Positions 17,461 to 25,964 are shown, numbered from the stretch's first letter. The stretch is 64,000 nucleotides of DNA from Alistipes sp. (GCA_017379015.1 JAFNXN010000017.1:31972-95971); one strand, 5' to 3'. The notes: generated from the letters alone by a model not told the origin. A program made the numbers and translations.

Positions 17461-17785
17461 GGGGGGGTAGAGAGCGAGCAGGGAGAGAGCAGAGAGGGAC
17501 GAGAGGGACGAGAGAGACGAGAGAGACGAAAGAGACGAGAGAGACGAGAACGAAGTCGAGCATCATCTTTTTTTTGTTGTTTTTTCTCTCTGTTGTCCCT
17601 GCGTCTCTTCGTCTCTGTTGTCTCTTTTGACTGCGCTTCTCTCTGTGTCTCTGTTGTCCGCGCTTCTCTCTGTTGTCTCTGTTCTCTCTGCGTCTCTGTT
17701 GTCTCTGTTGTCTCTCTGTTGACTGCGCTTCTCTCTGTTGTCTCTGTTCGCTCCCTGTTCGCTCATTGTTCCCTCATTGAAATTC
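17461..17785 (+). repeat. Purine-rich then pyrimidine-rich minisatellite
   Basis: A run of seven G opens about 90 bp of almost pure purine made of GAGAGACGA-type units (17461-17550). After a short spacer, about 215 bp of pyrimidine-rich TCTCTGTTG-type units follow (17567-17785). Within the second half a longer unit recurs about 92 bp apart (TGACTGCGCTTCTCTCTGT at about 17628 and 17720). The two halves are roughly complementary, so the block could form a long cruciform, a triplex or an RNA hairpin. It lies between a terminator and the next promoter. ORFs predicted here (RERRERRERR-type) are low-complexity artefacts. Confidence 0.9.
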
Positions 17786-17797
17786 ATTAAAAAACAC

Positions 17798-17828
17798 TTG
17801 ATTGAACCCAACTTTTTTTCTATCTTTG
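17798..17828 (+). promoter_or_regulatory. Promoter of the BACON lipoprotein gene
   Basis: TTG (17798-17800), a 20-bp spacer and TATCTTTG (17821-17828), 32 bp before the start codon. It lies immediately after the minisatellite. Confidence 0.8.
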
Positions 17829-17860
17829 CCTAAGATAGAAAACAGAATAACTATAAAACT

Positions 17861-19705
17861 ATGAAAGACCTAATTTCAAAACTATCAATGCTCTTCGCAG
17901 TACTATCGCTAGCCTTTGTGGCATGCGACAAAGACCCCGTAGAAGAGCCCAAGCCAGAGCCAGGACCAGAGCCAAAGCCCGAGGTGGAGCTTACGATAAC
18001 CTCCGACGCGCAGGAGCGAGTAGCGTTCGAGGGTGGCGAGGTGGTCATCACCTACACACTTAGCGGCGAGAGCGACACCCTCCCCGAGGCATCGTGCGAA
18101 GCTGAGTGGATAAGCAACATCGAGGTTGCCAGCGGAACAATAACACTCAGCGTAGCAGAAAACGAGAGCTACGAGGAGCGCACGACGAGGGTTAAGATCC
18201 TATTCAACGACAAGGAGCATGGCGTAGAGATCATCCAAGATCCAGAGCCACAGCCAGTGCCACCAGTAGACGAGCCCGAGACATACAACTACACAATGGC
18301 AACCGCCGAGCGTGATGCAAAGGTGTTAGATCCTGAGTTCAGCATCGTATTCTCATCAGAGGATGGCAAGACAAAGCTCATAGCACACCTAGTGGAGGCT
18401 GTGGGCAACTGGATGCTTGAGGGTAGTGAGTACAGCTCAGCAAGAGGCACAATAGACCTCGCAAAGACGATGTTCAAGAACGAGGGCGGCATAGTGAAGC
18501 TTAGTGATGCCGTAGCCGAGGTGAGCTACGTAGGCACTGACGATATCCCACCATCGTCGCGCTGCTACACCTTCACATTTACACTTACTGACAACGACGG
18601 CAACACCCACATACTAACATACGAGGGCGCGGTGGCAAACCTCTACCAGGGTCCTACAGGCCCCGAAGAGTTCGCACCTGCAAAGGTTGTCGCTGTGAAG
18701 TCGATGATTGGCAACTTCTTCTTGCAGCTCTATATCGACAGCACACGCTACCACGAGCTTGACCTTCTCGACGAGATCGCACCAAACGACAAGTATCTCT
18801 CTGAGGGAACATACAAGTACAGCGACAACAACATAGGTCACACCAACTCGAAGTTCAACATCGAGGGCGACCAGAGCTGCCCATTGGAGGATGCCGAGCT
18901 AACATTGTCGCACACCGAGGAGGGAGTATCGACAATAAGTGGCTTCATAAAGTCGGTGGCGGGCCACCACATCACCTTCGAGTGGTCGGGTGTTGTCGAG
19001 GGCTTCGACTTTACGGAGGAGGAGCCTGAGGAGCCTGTTGACCCCGAGGAGCCATCAATAAAGGTGGAGGTGAGCGCGGCAAAGGTCAACTATGACCGCG
19101 CGGGCGAGAAGCAGATACTCTTCACCGCAGGCGACCAGTCGCACCAGTTCAACTTCAAACACTCGGAGATCGTTGTTAGCAAGCCTATACCCGACGGCAC
19201 ATACTCAACTGCCGAGGGCACGATGACCGAGCGTTACTGCAAGCACGACATCGACTTTACGTATGGCGACATGACAAACGTGACGGTGAAGATCACAAAC
19301 AACAGCGATAGCACAACACGCTTTGTGGCACGCTGGACATTCGAGGGCGAGGCATACTCGTTCGACTGGACAGGTGCTGTCGAGGGCTACACCTACGAGG
19401 ATGTGTCGGGACAGAGACTCGACTTCACACCTACACATGTCGAGGTGTCGGATGCTGGCTTCGCAGGTCTATACTTCTACTTCTACGATGCACGCGAGAA
19501 TGAGCTAGTACTAAACTACGACCGCAACAAGGTATATATGCCATATATCAACTACGAGGGCACGAAGCTCGACATCGACTCGACGGACTACACATTCGAG
19601 TTCTCGGATAATGGCGACGGCACGTACACCTACCGTGCTCGCTTTGTGACGCTCGATGGGCGCATCATCGAGTTCGAGGGCGCACTGCCAACATCAGTGA
19701 GCTAA
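17861..19705 (+). CDS. Surface lipoprotein: BACON domain plus four repeat beta-domains
   Basis: A 614-residue protein. A lipobox (FVAC, Cys about 22) is followed by a Pro/Glu linker (EEPKPEPGPEPKPE). Residues about 43-128 fit a BACON domain: ITSDAQERVAFEGGE, a CEAEWIS core and a closing VEIIQ. Four divergent modules of about 110 residues follow (about 140-265, 270-380, 395-505 and 508-612). They share GTYxxx, a mid-domain V-x-I-TNN-x-D-x-T and an end of the type F-x-W-x-G-x-V-EG. The same module ends the preceding protein. BACON domains often sit in mucin- or glycan-interacting proteins, so surface glycan binding is plausible but inferred. No enzymatic motif is visible. Element copy B lies 28 bp downstream. 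Confidence 0.75.
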   Translation: MKDLISKLSMLFAVLSLAFVACDKDPVEEPKPEPGPEPKPEVELTITSDAQERVAFEGGEVVITYTLSGESDTLPEASCEAEWISNIEVASGTITLSVAENESYEERTTRVKILFNDKEHGVEIIQDPEPQPVPPVDEPETYNYTMATAERDAKVLDPEFSIVFSSEDGKTKLIAHLVEAVGNWMLEGSEYSSARGTIDLAKTMFKNEGGIVKLSDAVAEVSYVGTDDIPPSSRCYTFTFTLTDNDGNTHILTYEGAVANLYQGPTGPEEFAPAKVVAVKSMIGNFFLQLYIDSTRYHELDLLDEIAPNDKYLSEGTYKYSDNNIGHTNSKFNIEGDQSCPLEDAELTLSHTEEGVSTISGFIKSVAGHHITFEWSGVVEGFDFTEEEPEEPVDPEEPSIKVEVSAAKVNYDRAGEKQILFTAGDQSHQFNFKHSEIVVSKPIPDGTYSTAEGTMTERYCKHDIDFTYGDMTNVTVKITNNSDSTTRFVARWTFEGEAYSFDWTGAVEGYTYEDVSGQRLDFTPTHVEVSDAGFAGLYFYFYDARENELVLNYDRNKVYMPYINYEGTKLDIDSTDYTFEFSDNGDGTYTYRARFVTLDGRIIEFEGALPTSVS

Positions 19706-19733
19706 CGGAGCAGAGAGCTTAATATAACTAACA

Positions 19734-19895
19734 GAAGCTGAATAAAAAGTGTATTTTGTCGTTATACTCGCCCTCAAAATCCTCATTTACGCCTAGTAAA
19801 CTCCGGTTTTTCGGGCTTCGCATGCCTAAAACTACATCTTTTTCTTCAACTTCTAAACAGTAAGGGGATGACTAATTTACTTTTTAGTCATCCCC
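19734..19895 (+). repeat. Dispersed 162-bp 3'-UTR element, copy B
   Basis: This copy is in the same orientation as the upstream lipoprotein gene and begins 28 bp after its stop codon. It ends in the hairpin GGGGATGACTAA...TTAGTCATCCCC (19864-19895). It is about 96 percent identical by eye to the copies at 2003-2165 and 27471-27632. On the strand opposite the host gene it contains a 31-codon frame starting MRSPKNRSLLGVNEDF, which is also present in copy C. Confidence 0.9.
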
Positions 19896-19914
19896 TAATT
19901 TTGATGTATAATGA

Positions 19915-19947
19915 TTGTTATAGATTCCGAAAAAAATAGTATATTTG
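19915..19947 (+). promoter_or_regulatory. Promoter of the moxR-bat operon
   Basis: TATATTTG (19940-19947) matches the -7 consensus. A TTG at 19915-19917 leaves a 22-bp spacer, slightly long. It lies directly after the hairpin of element copy B. Confidence 0.6.
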
Positions 19948-19972
19948 CAATAATTAGCCTATAAGGAGCGTT

Positions 19973-19988
19973 TCGTCCTATAGGACGA
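19973..19988. promoter_or_regulatory. 16-bp perfect palindrome in the moxR leader
   Basis: TCGTCCTATAGGACGA is a perfect palindrome without a loop, 26 bp after the -7 box. Related half-sites flank it (CTATAAGGA at about 19960 and ATATAGGA at about 20000). A loopless palindrome with phased half-sites fits a dimeric DNA-binding protein better than an RNA hairpin. The regulator is unknown. Confidence 0.5.
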
Positions 19989-20046
19989 GATTTCCAGGAT
20001 ATAGGATAAATGGATGAAGAGAAAAGAATAAATAACATAACACACA

Positions 20047-21045
20047 ATGAACGAAATAGTTAACATCAAAGAGCTAAATGCTCATATCGAGCAGGAGTCG
20101 ATATTTGTCGACACGTTGCGTCGCGAGATAGGACGTGTGATTGTCGGTCAGCAACACCTTGTCGACACCCTGCTTATCGGTCTTCTATCGGATGGTCACA
20201 TACTATTGGAGGGCGTGCCAGGTCTTGCAAAGACACTCGCCATCACCACACTATCTAAGGCTGTAGATGCCAAGTTCGCACGTATTCAGTTTACTCCCGA
20301 CCTGCTACCCGCCGACCTTATCGGTACGCTAATATACTCACAGCGCAACGAGGAGTTTGCAGTGAAACGAGGCCCTATCTTCGCCAACTTTATCCTCGCC
20401 GACGAGATCAACCGTTCGCCAGCAAAGGTGCAGTCGGCACTTCTCGAGGCTATGCAGGAGAAGCAGGTGACCATTGGCGACACCACATACCCACTCCCCG
20501 AGCCATTCCTAGTGCTCGCAACACAGAACCCACTGGAGCAGGAGGGAACATACCCACTGCCAGAGGCGCAGGTGGACCGATTCATGCTTAAGGCTAAGAT
20601 CTCCTACCCTAAGCGCACCGAGGAGCTAGACATCATACGCATGAACCTACGCGGCGAGGGTCTTCCCGAGGTCAACCGCGTGGTGCGCCCCGAGGATATA
20701 ATGCGCGCCCGCGAGGTGGTGAAGCAGGTGTATATGGACGAGAAGATCGAGAAGTATATCATCGACATAATCTTCGCTACGCGCGAGCCTTCGGAGTATA
20801 AGCTCAACCACCTACAGTCGCTCATCGCCTACGGTGGATCGCCACGTGCAAGCATCTCGCTAGCCAAGGCAGCAAAGGCCTATGCCTTCATCCAGCGTCG
20901 CGGATATGTCATCCCCGAGGATGTGCGTGCCGTGTGTCACGACGTATTGCGCCACCGCATAGGTCTAACATACGAGGCTGAGGCTGAGAACATCAGCACC
21001 GAGCAGATAATAACCGACATTCTTAACAACGTCATAGTGCCCTAA
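20047..21045 (+). CDS. MoxR-family AAA+ ATPase
   Basis: A 332-residue protein with Walker A GVPGLAKT (about residues 58-65), Walker B ILADEINRSPAK near 118, and sensor motifs including ATQNPLEQEGTYPLPEAQVDRF. MoxR ATPases act as chaperones for partner proteins with von Willebrand A domains, and in Bacteroides they head the aerotolerance (bat) operon. Three proteins with MIDAS motifs are encoded downstream, consistent with that role. Its stop overlaps the next start (TAATG). A 17-codon frame (ATG 20010, MDEEKRINNITHNERNS) overlaps its start in another frame and might couple translation. Confidence 0.95.
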   Translation: MNEIVNIKELNAHIEQESIFVDTLRREIGRVIVGQQHLVDTLLIGLLSDGHILLEGVPGLAKTLAITTLSKAVDAKFARIQFTPDLLPADLIGTLIYSQRNEEFAVKRGPIFANFILADEINRSPAKVQSALLEAMQEKQVTIGDTTYPLPEPFLVLATQNPLEQEGTYPLPEAQVDRFMLKAKISYPKRTEELDIIRMNLRGEGLPEVNRVVRPEDIMRAREVVKQVYMDEKIEKYIIDIIFATREPSEYKLNHLQSLIAYGGSPRASISLAKAAKAYAFIQRRGYVIPEDVRAVCHDVLRHRIGLTYEAEAENISTEQIITDILNNVIVP

Positions 21046-21929
21046 TGCATCAGACCGAGAATGAAATATTGCGCCGTGTGCGCCATGTCGAGATAAAGAC
21101 ACGCGGTCTTTCCGACGAGATATTTGCGGGCAAGTATCACACCGCCTTTCGTGGTCGTGGTATGTCCTTCTCGGAGGTGCGCGAGTATCGCGTGGGCGAC
21201 GATGTGCGCGACATCGACTGGAACGTCACAGCACGCTCGGAACGAACCCATGTCAAGGTCTACGAGGAGGAGCGCGAGCTGACAATGATGCTCCTCGTGG
21301 ATGTATCGCCATCGCGTCTATTCGGCACAGCAGAGCGCACCAAGAAGAACCTCACAACAGAGATAGCAGCAACCCTTGCATTCTCGGCATCGAAGAACAA
21401 CGACAAGGTGGGCTGCATACTCTTCTCGGACCGCATCGAGAAGTTTATACCCCCAAAGAAGGGTCGTAGCCACATCCTCACAATCATACGCGAGCTTGTG
21501 GGCTTCACCCCCGAGGGTGGATCGACAAACATATCGGAGGCTCTGCGCTTCCTCGTTGGAGTGAACAAGAAGCGCACTACGTGCTTCCTGCTCTCGGACT
21601 TTATCGACGCTAAGTCGGACATAGCAAAACTCGAAGATGCCCTGAAGATCGCCTCGTCGAAGCACGACATAATGGCGATCGAGGTCTACGATAAGCGTGA
21701 CAGAGAGCTTCCCGACGTAGGTATCATTGAGCTTCGCGATGCCGAGACTGGTGCTACGGAGTGGCTCGACACCTCATCGCGCAGGGTGCGCGACTACTGG
21801 GCTAAGCAGTATGCTCAGCGTCACGATAATATGCTAGAGATGCTACGCCACAACCGCATAGACTGCGCTCAAGTATCTACCGACGACGACTTTGTTGTGG
21901 AACTTATAAAGATGTTCAAGCAGCGATGA
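21045..21929 (+). CDS. DUF58 / vWA-like protein of the MoxR operon
   Basis: A 294-residue protein with the DUF58 signature GRGMSFSEVREYRVGDDVRDIDWN near residues 37-60, then a vWA-like domain whose MIDAS motif DVSPS is near residue 86. It has no signal peptide or membrane segment, so it is cytoplasmic, where it could be remodelled by MoxR. The start overlaps the moxR stop by one base and the end overlaps the next gene by ATGA, so the genes are translationally coupled. DUF58 proteins always travel with MoxR; their biochemical activity is not established. Confidence 0.92.
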   Translation: MHQTENEILRRVRHVEIKTRGLSDEIFAGKYHTAFRGRGMSFSEVREYRVGDDVRDIDWNVTARSERTHVKVYEEERELTMMLLVDVSPSRLFGTAERTKKNLTTEIAATLAFSASKNNDKVGCILFSDRIEKFIPPKKGRSHILTIIRELVGFTPEGGSTNISEALRFLVGVNKKRTTCFLLSDFIDAKSDIAKLEDALKIASSKHDIMAIEVYDKRDRELPDVGIIELRDAETGATEWLDTSSRRVRDYWAKQYAQRHDNMLEMLRHNRIDCAQVSTDDDFVVELIKMFKQR

Positions 21930-23062
21930 AAATAGAGCAATACATATCGCGCGCGCTAAGCACCATCGCACTGCTGGTGGTGACAAGCGTAGCACATGCC
22001 GACATCCCAACAATCACGGCACGCCTCTCGAAAGATAGCGTAGAGGTGGGCGATCAGTTTGAGTATATCATAGATATTGAGAAGGATAGAGCCACCGAAA
22101 TAGGCATTCCCGACTTTGATGGCAACCCCACACCCGAAGAGACCAAGAATAGACAGAAGGCACTTAGCAAAATATCGACCTTTACAGAGTATGACGAGGA
22201 CAAACTCGAGCTTATCGAGGACTACCCCATCGACACACTCAAGGTGGAGGGCCGCAAGCTTCACCTACGCAAGCGTTATAGGCTAGCCGTGATGGAGACC
22301 GGCGACATGCATCTGCGCCCTACGATACTCTATTTCGAGAAGAACCGTGACCTTCCCGACACGATCTATGCGCGTGACACACTAACCCTTGCCGTAAGAC
22401 GCTACGAGGATCTTGACACGATGAGCTTCCTTGTGGCAGACCCACAGCAAGGCTTCAAGGTAGACTCACTACGTGCTAAGCGTCAACTGCTTACCGAGGG
22501 CATCACAACGCAGAAAGACCTCCCATTTATGTTTATCGAGGTGCGCGACTATGTTATCTATGGCACAATCGCCGCCATCGTTCTTGCGCTCGTCGTATGG
22601 CTACTTGCAACGCTTATGTATCGCTACGCCCGCAAGCGCGAAACAGAGGTGCGCGTAGCTCCCAAGATACCACCACACATTGTTGCTAATAAGGCTCTTG
22701 TCGAGCTAAACAACCGCAAACTATGGCAGAACGGCAAGTACAAACAGTACTACACTGCTCTAACCTCGATTATTCGCGTCTACATCTCGGAGCGTTGGGG
22801 AGTTAGCGCATTGGAGCTTACCACAGACGAGATTATCGTAGCACTTAGCGACATCGAGATGCCTCACGATAGCCGCATGGCTCTTGTCAACCTGCTACGC
22901 ACGGCGGACATGGTTAAGTTTGCCAAGGCACAGCCCGAGGCTGAGGTCAACGAGGAGTGCTACACAGCTGCCTACTACTTCGTGGAGAACACAAAGGTAG
23001 TCAACGAGGAACAGAACGAGGGCAAGGAGGAGATAACCACCCACACAGATATTAACGAATGA
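21926..23062 (+). CDS. Membrane protein of the Bat operon (BatD/DUF4381-like)
   Basis: A 378-residue protein with an N-terminal signal peptide (ALLVVTSVAHA), a beta-rich exported region that opens ITARLSKDSVEVGDQFEY, resembling the start of BatD/oxygen-tolerance proteins, one membrane helix at about 215-237 (IAAIVLALVVWLLATLMY) and a cytoplasmic helical tail (NRKLWQNGKYKQYYTALTSIIR) typical of DUF4381. It starts and ends with ATGA overlaps. This position between DUF58 and the bat genes is usual for the family. It may stand in for BatD, of which no full-length copy is present. The name is inference from order and topology. Confidence 0.7.
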   Translation: MKIEQYISRALSTIALLVVTSVAHADIPTITARLSKDSVEVGDQFEYIIDIEKDRATEIGIPDFDGNPTPEETKNRQKALSKISTFTEYDEDKLELIEDYPIDTLKVEGRKLHLRKRYRLAVMETGDMHLRPTILYFEKNRDLPDTIYARDTLTLAVRRYEDLDTMSFLVADPQQGFKVDSLRAKRQLLTEGITTQKDLPFMFIEVRDYVIYGTIAAIVLALVVWLLATLMYRYARKRETEVRVAPKIPPHIVANKALVELNNRKLWQNGKYKQYYTALTSIIRVYISERWGVSALELTTDEIIVALSDIEMPHDSRMALVNLLRTADMVKFAKAQPEAEVNEECYTAAYYFVENTKVVNEEQNEGKEEITTHTDINE

Positions 23063-23907
23063 TAAGAGCAAAAAAACATATAATATACATCGCACTGATT
23101 ATCGTTTCGCTGCTTGCTGGCGCAACCCCACTCTCGGCACAACTTCTCCCCGAGCGAGGTCTGGTGCGCGAGGGTAACGAACAGTTCAAGCGACGCAACT
23201 TTTTCAATAGCCTTAACCGCTATAACGAGGCACTCGAGCACGCCCCAGAGTCCTACGAGGCGCAATACAACCGTGCCAACGCCTACCTGCACCTGATGCT
23301 TGAGAATAGTGGGAGCGAGGAGTACACCCCAGAAAGCTCGAACAAAATTTTTGAGGATATACTCACGAACCAATACCTTAGCACGGAGCAGCGTGCCGAG
23401 GTGCTACGCAACATTGGCGAGAGCCTCTTTCTACAGCAAAACTACGAGGCTGCGCTGAATGCTTTCCGCGAATCGCTAAAGCTTAACCCCGACGACAGTG
23501 AGACAAAGCGCAACTATGTGCTCACAAAGCGTATCGTCGATCAGAAGCGTCAGGCACAGCAACAGCAGCAACAGCAGCAGCAACAACAGGACGATCAACA
23601 GCAGAACGACCAGCAGCAGGATCAACAACAAAATCAGGATCAGCCGCAGAACGACCAGCAGCAGGATCAGAACTCTGATAACCAGGAAGATGACAACCAG
23701 GGCGACAACCAAGAGGAGAATCAGCCTGAGGAGCAGCCTTCAGATGAAGAGGAGCAGGAGTCAGAGGCTCCAGAGCCAAAGCCCGAGGGTCTTGATGCCG
23801 AGCAGGAGCGTATGCTCGACGCAATACAGGCTGAGGAGGATCGAACAGAGGAGGAGATGCGCGAGGCTGAGCGTGGCGCAGTGGTGATCGGTAAGAAGAA
23901 CTGGTAG
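23059..23907 (+). CDS. batC: BatC-like TPR protein with glutamine-rich tail
   Basis: A 282-residue protein with a signal peptide (SLLAGATPLSAQ) and about three TPR units (residues 35-150), including the canonical NYEAALNAFRESLKLNPDDSE. A long tail follows: an 11-residue glutamine run and a Gln/Asp/Asn/Glu-rich stretch (about 168-255), then a conserved-looking end (ERMLDAIQAEEDRTEEEMRE). TPR proteins of this kind are BatC in Bacteroides and Leptospira. Here it precedes batA instead of following batB. The CAG/CAA-rich DNA could vary in length by slippage. Confidence 0.82.
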   Translation: MIRAKKHIIYIALIIVSLLAGATPLSAQLLPERGLVREGNEQFKRRNFFNSLNRYNEALEHAPESYEAQYNRANAYLHLMLENSGSEEYTPESSNKIFEDILTNQYLSTEQRAEVLRNIGESLFLQQNYEAALNAFRESLKLNPDDSETKRNYVLTKRIVDQKRQAQQQQQQQQQQQDDQQQNDQQQDQQQNQDQPQNDQQQDQNSDNQEDDNQGDNQEENQPEEQPSDEEEQESEAPEPKPEGLDAEQERMLDAIQAEEDRTEEEMREAERGAVVIGKKNW

Positions 23908-23922
23908 AGAGCCTAATAAAAG

Positions 23923-24912
23923 ATGACAACAATGAATTTCCATAATCCCGAAATATTGTGGCTGCTACTTCTAGTGCCGCTTATCGCCGCCTATCATATA
24001 TGGGTTGGTCGTCGTCGTGCAACACTCACCGTATCGACATTGGGCGATGGTAGAGCACCTCGCACACTGCGATACTGGCTACGCCCACTCCCCATAATAC
24101 TCCGTCTTGCAGCACTATCACTACTCATAGTCGCTCTGGCGCGTCCACAACTACAACATGCCGAGAGCGAGACTACGGTGGAGGGTATCGACATCGTCCT
24201 TGCAATGGACATCTCGGGCTCGATGCTCGCACAAGACTTTAGGCCCGACCGCCTTGAGGCATCAAAACAGATTGCCGCAGAGTTCGCACAGGGTCGCGAG
24301 GGCGACAGAATTGCCGTGGTGGCATTTGCTGGTGAGACCTTCACGCAAGCACCCCTTACAACCGACCGCGGAGCAGTGCAAACGGCACTTTCGCGCCTAC
24401 GCTGTGGCGTCATAGATGATGGAACGGCGATAGGCAATGGCCTTGCAACGTCAATAAACCGCCTGCGCGAGAGCAGTGCGAAATCAAAGGTTGTGGTGCT
24501 GGTGACAGATGGCGTGAATAACTGTGGACAGATAACGCCCCGCACAGCGGCAGATATTGCTCGCGACCTCGGCATCAAGGTCTACACCATCGGTGTGGGT
24601 CGTCGTGGTCAAGCACCAATGCCATATATGGACCCCTTTGGCAACTACGGCACGATGATGGTCGATGTCGAGATTGATGAGGAGCTGCTTGGCGAGGTGT
24701 CGAAGATCACAGGTGGCAAGTATTTCCGCGCCGAGAATGCTGAGGCACTAAGCAGAATATACGAGGAGATAGACCAGATGGAGAAGAGCAAGGTGGAGGT
24801 GGTGGACTATGTGAGCTACGAGGAGCTATACCTCGGCTGGCTGGCATGGGGTCTGCTACTACTTATCATCGAGCTGCTTGTGAGCCGCATTGTTCTAAAC
24901 CGCCTAAGCTAA
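23923..24912 (+). CDS. batA: BatA-like von Willebrand A membrane protein
   Basis: A 329-residue protein with two N-terminal hydrophobic helices (about 11-27 and 56-73), then a periplasmic vWA domain with an intact MIDAS motif DISGS at 96-100 and the downstream TDRG and TDGVNNCG metal-site loops, and a C-terminal membrane helix (about 305-325). A second in-frame ATG nine bases downstream (MNFHNPEILWLL) resembles family starts better and may be the true start. Bat proteins were linked to aerotolerance in Bacteroides; the molecular role is still unsettled. Confidence 0.88.
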   Translation: MTTMNFHNPEILWLLLLVPLIAAYHIWVGRRRATLTVSTLGDGRAPRTLRYWLRPLPIILRLAALSLLIVALARPQLQHAESETTVEGIDIVLAMDISGSMLAQDFRPDRLEASKQIAAEFAQGREGDRIAVVAFAGETFTQAPLTTDRGAVQTALSRLRCGVIDDGTAIGNGLATSINRLRESSAKSKVVVLVTDGVNNCGQITPRTAADIARDLGIKVYTIGVGRRGQAPMPYMDPFGNYGTMMVDVEIDEELLGEVSKITGGKYFRAENAEALSRIYEEIDQMEKSKVEVVDYVSYEELYLGWLAWGLLLLIIELLVSRIVLNRLS

Positions 24913-24929
24913 ACTAGAGAGATAACACT

Positions 24930-25964
24930 ATGAATATATTTAAATTTGCATCGCCCGAGGCACTATGGCTACTACTAGTCGTACCACTTGTAGTGGTGCT
25001 GCATGTTGTGCTACTAGCATATCGAGGTCGCAAGCTCAAACGTCTAGGTAATCCGGCAACACTACAAGAGCTAATGCCCGACTACTCTAAGGCGCGCGGA
25101 TGGATAAAGCTCTCGCTCTTTGCCGCAGCCCTCGCACTCTTTATTCTCGCCATGGCACGCCCACAGACAGGCTCAAAACTTGGTAGCCGTGAGCGTCAGG
25201 GACGCGAGATTGTGCTAGTGGTGGATGTCTCTAACTCGATGCTCGCCGAAGATGTTGAGCCTAGCCGAATGGCACGCACACGCTACTCTATAACGCAGCT
25301 TGTCGAGAATATGAAGGAGGATGGTATCGGCATTGTTGCCTTTGCCGACGAGTCTGAAGTGTTGCTGCCCATTACCTCAGACTACACCATGGCTCTTGCA
25401 AAGGTAAAGCGTCTTGCCCCCTCGCTCATAGCAGCTCAAGGCACCGACCTAGGCAAGGCGATAGAGACTGCCCTACTATCGTTCTCAACGAATACACACA
25501 ACACAAAGAGTCGCGTGATGATACTTATCACAGATGGCGAGGATCATGACGATAAGGCCCTTGCTGCGGCAGAGCGCGCTAGGCAGATGGGCGTTGTGGT
25601 ATGTTGCATCGGTATTGGAACTCCCGAGGGCAAGCCCCTCAAGATTGATGGCAAACACATTGAGGATGAGGAGGGTAAGATGGTGCTAACAAAGCTAAAC
25701 GAGCAACTTCTGCAACAGATTGCTGCAACAACAGAGGGTATCTACACACGCTCGCGCAACGAGGACTTCGGACTACAAGGCATCATCGAGCGACTAAACG
25801 AGATGGAGCAATCCACACTCTCGGAGATAGTGTTTGCCGAGTATGAGGAGCAATATCAGTGGTTTCTCGGCGCAGGAGTCCTGCTGCTCCTTGTCGAGAT
25901 GTTGATTCTTGCAAGGCGCAACCCTCTACTACGCAATATCAAGTTATTCGAGCGAAATGAATAG
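24930..25964 (+). CDS. batB: BatB-like von Willebrand A membrane protein
   Basis: A 344-residue paralogue of the preceding protein with the same layout: two N-terminal membrane helices, vWA domain with MIDAS DVSNS at 99-103 and TDGEDHD, and a C-terminal helix (WFLGAGVLLLLVEMLIL). It follows batA by 17 bp and ends the bat group. In Bacteroides batC, batD and batE would follow. Here pepD comes next, so batD and batE are not in this locus. Confidence 0.88.
   Translation: MNIFKFASPEALWLLLVVPLVVVLHVVLLAYRGRKLKRLGNPATLQELMPDYSKARGWIKLSLFAAALALFILAMARPQTGSKLGSRERQGREIVLVVDVSNSMLAEDVEPSRMARTRYSITQLVENMKEDGIGIVAFADESEVLLPITSDYTMALAKVKRLAPSLIAAQGTDLGKAIETALLSFSTNTHNTKSRVMILITDGEDHDDKALAAAERARQMGVVVCCIGIGTPEGKPLKIDGKHIEDEEGKMVLTKLNEQLLQQIAATTEGIYTRSRNEDFGLQGIIERLNEMEQSTLSEIVFAEYEEQYQWFLGAGVLLLLVEMLILARRNPLLRNIKLFERNE

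Noticed and set aside
17401-17811. ORFs on both strands made of Arg/Glu/Thr or Ser/Leu/Val repeats
   Set aside because: They are translations of the minisatellite, lie after a strong terminator and have no ribosome binding site or family resemblance.
20047-21045. MoxR as a CbbQ/GvpN or a McrB-type defence ATPase
   Set aside because: The following DUF58 and two MIDAS-containing Bat proteins place it in the aerotolerance-type MoxR group.
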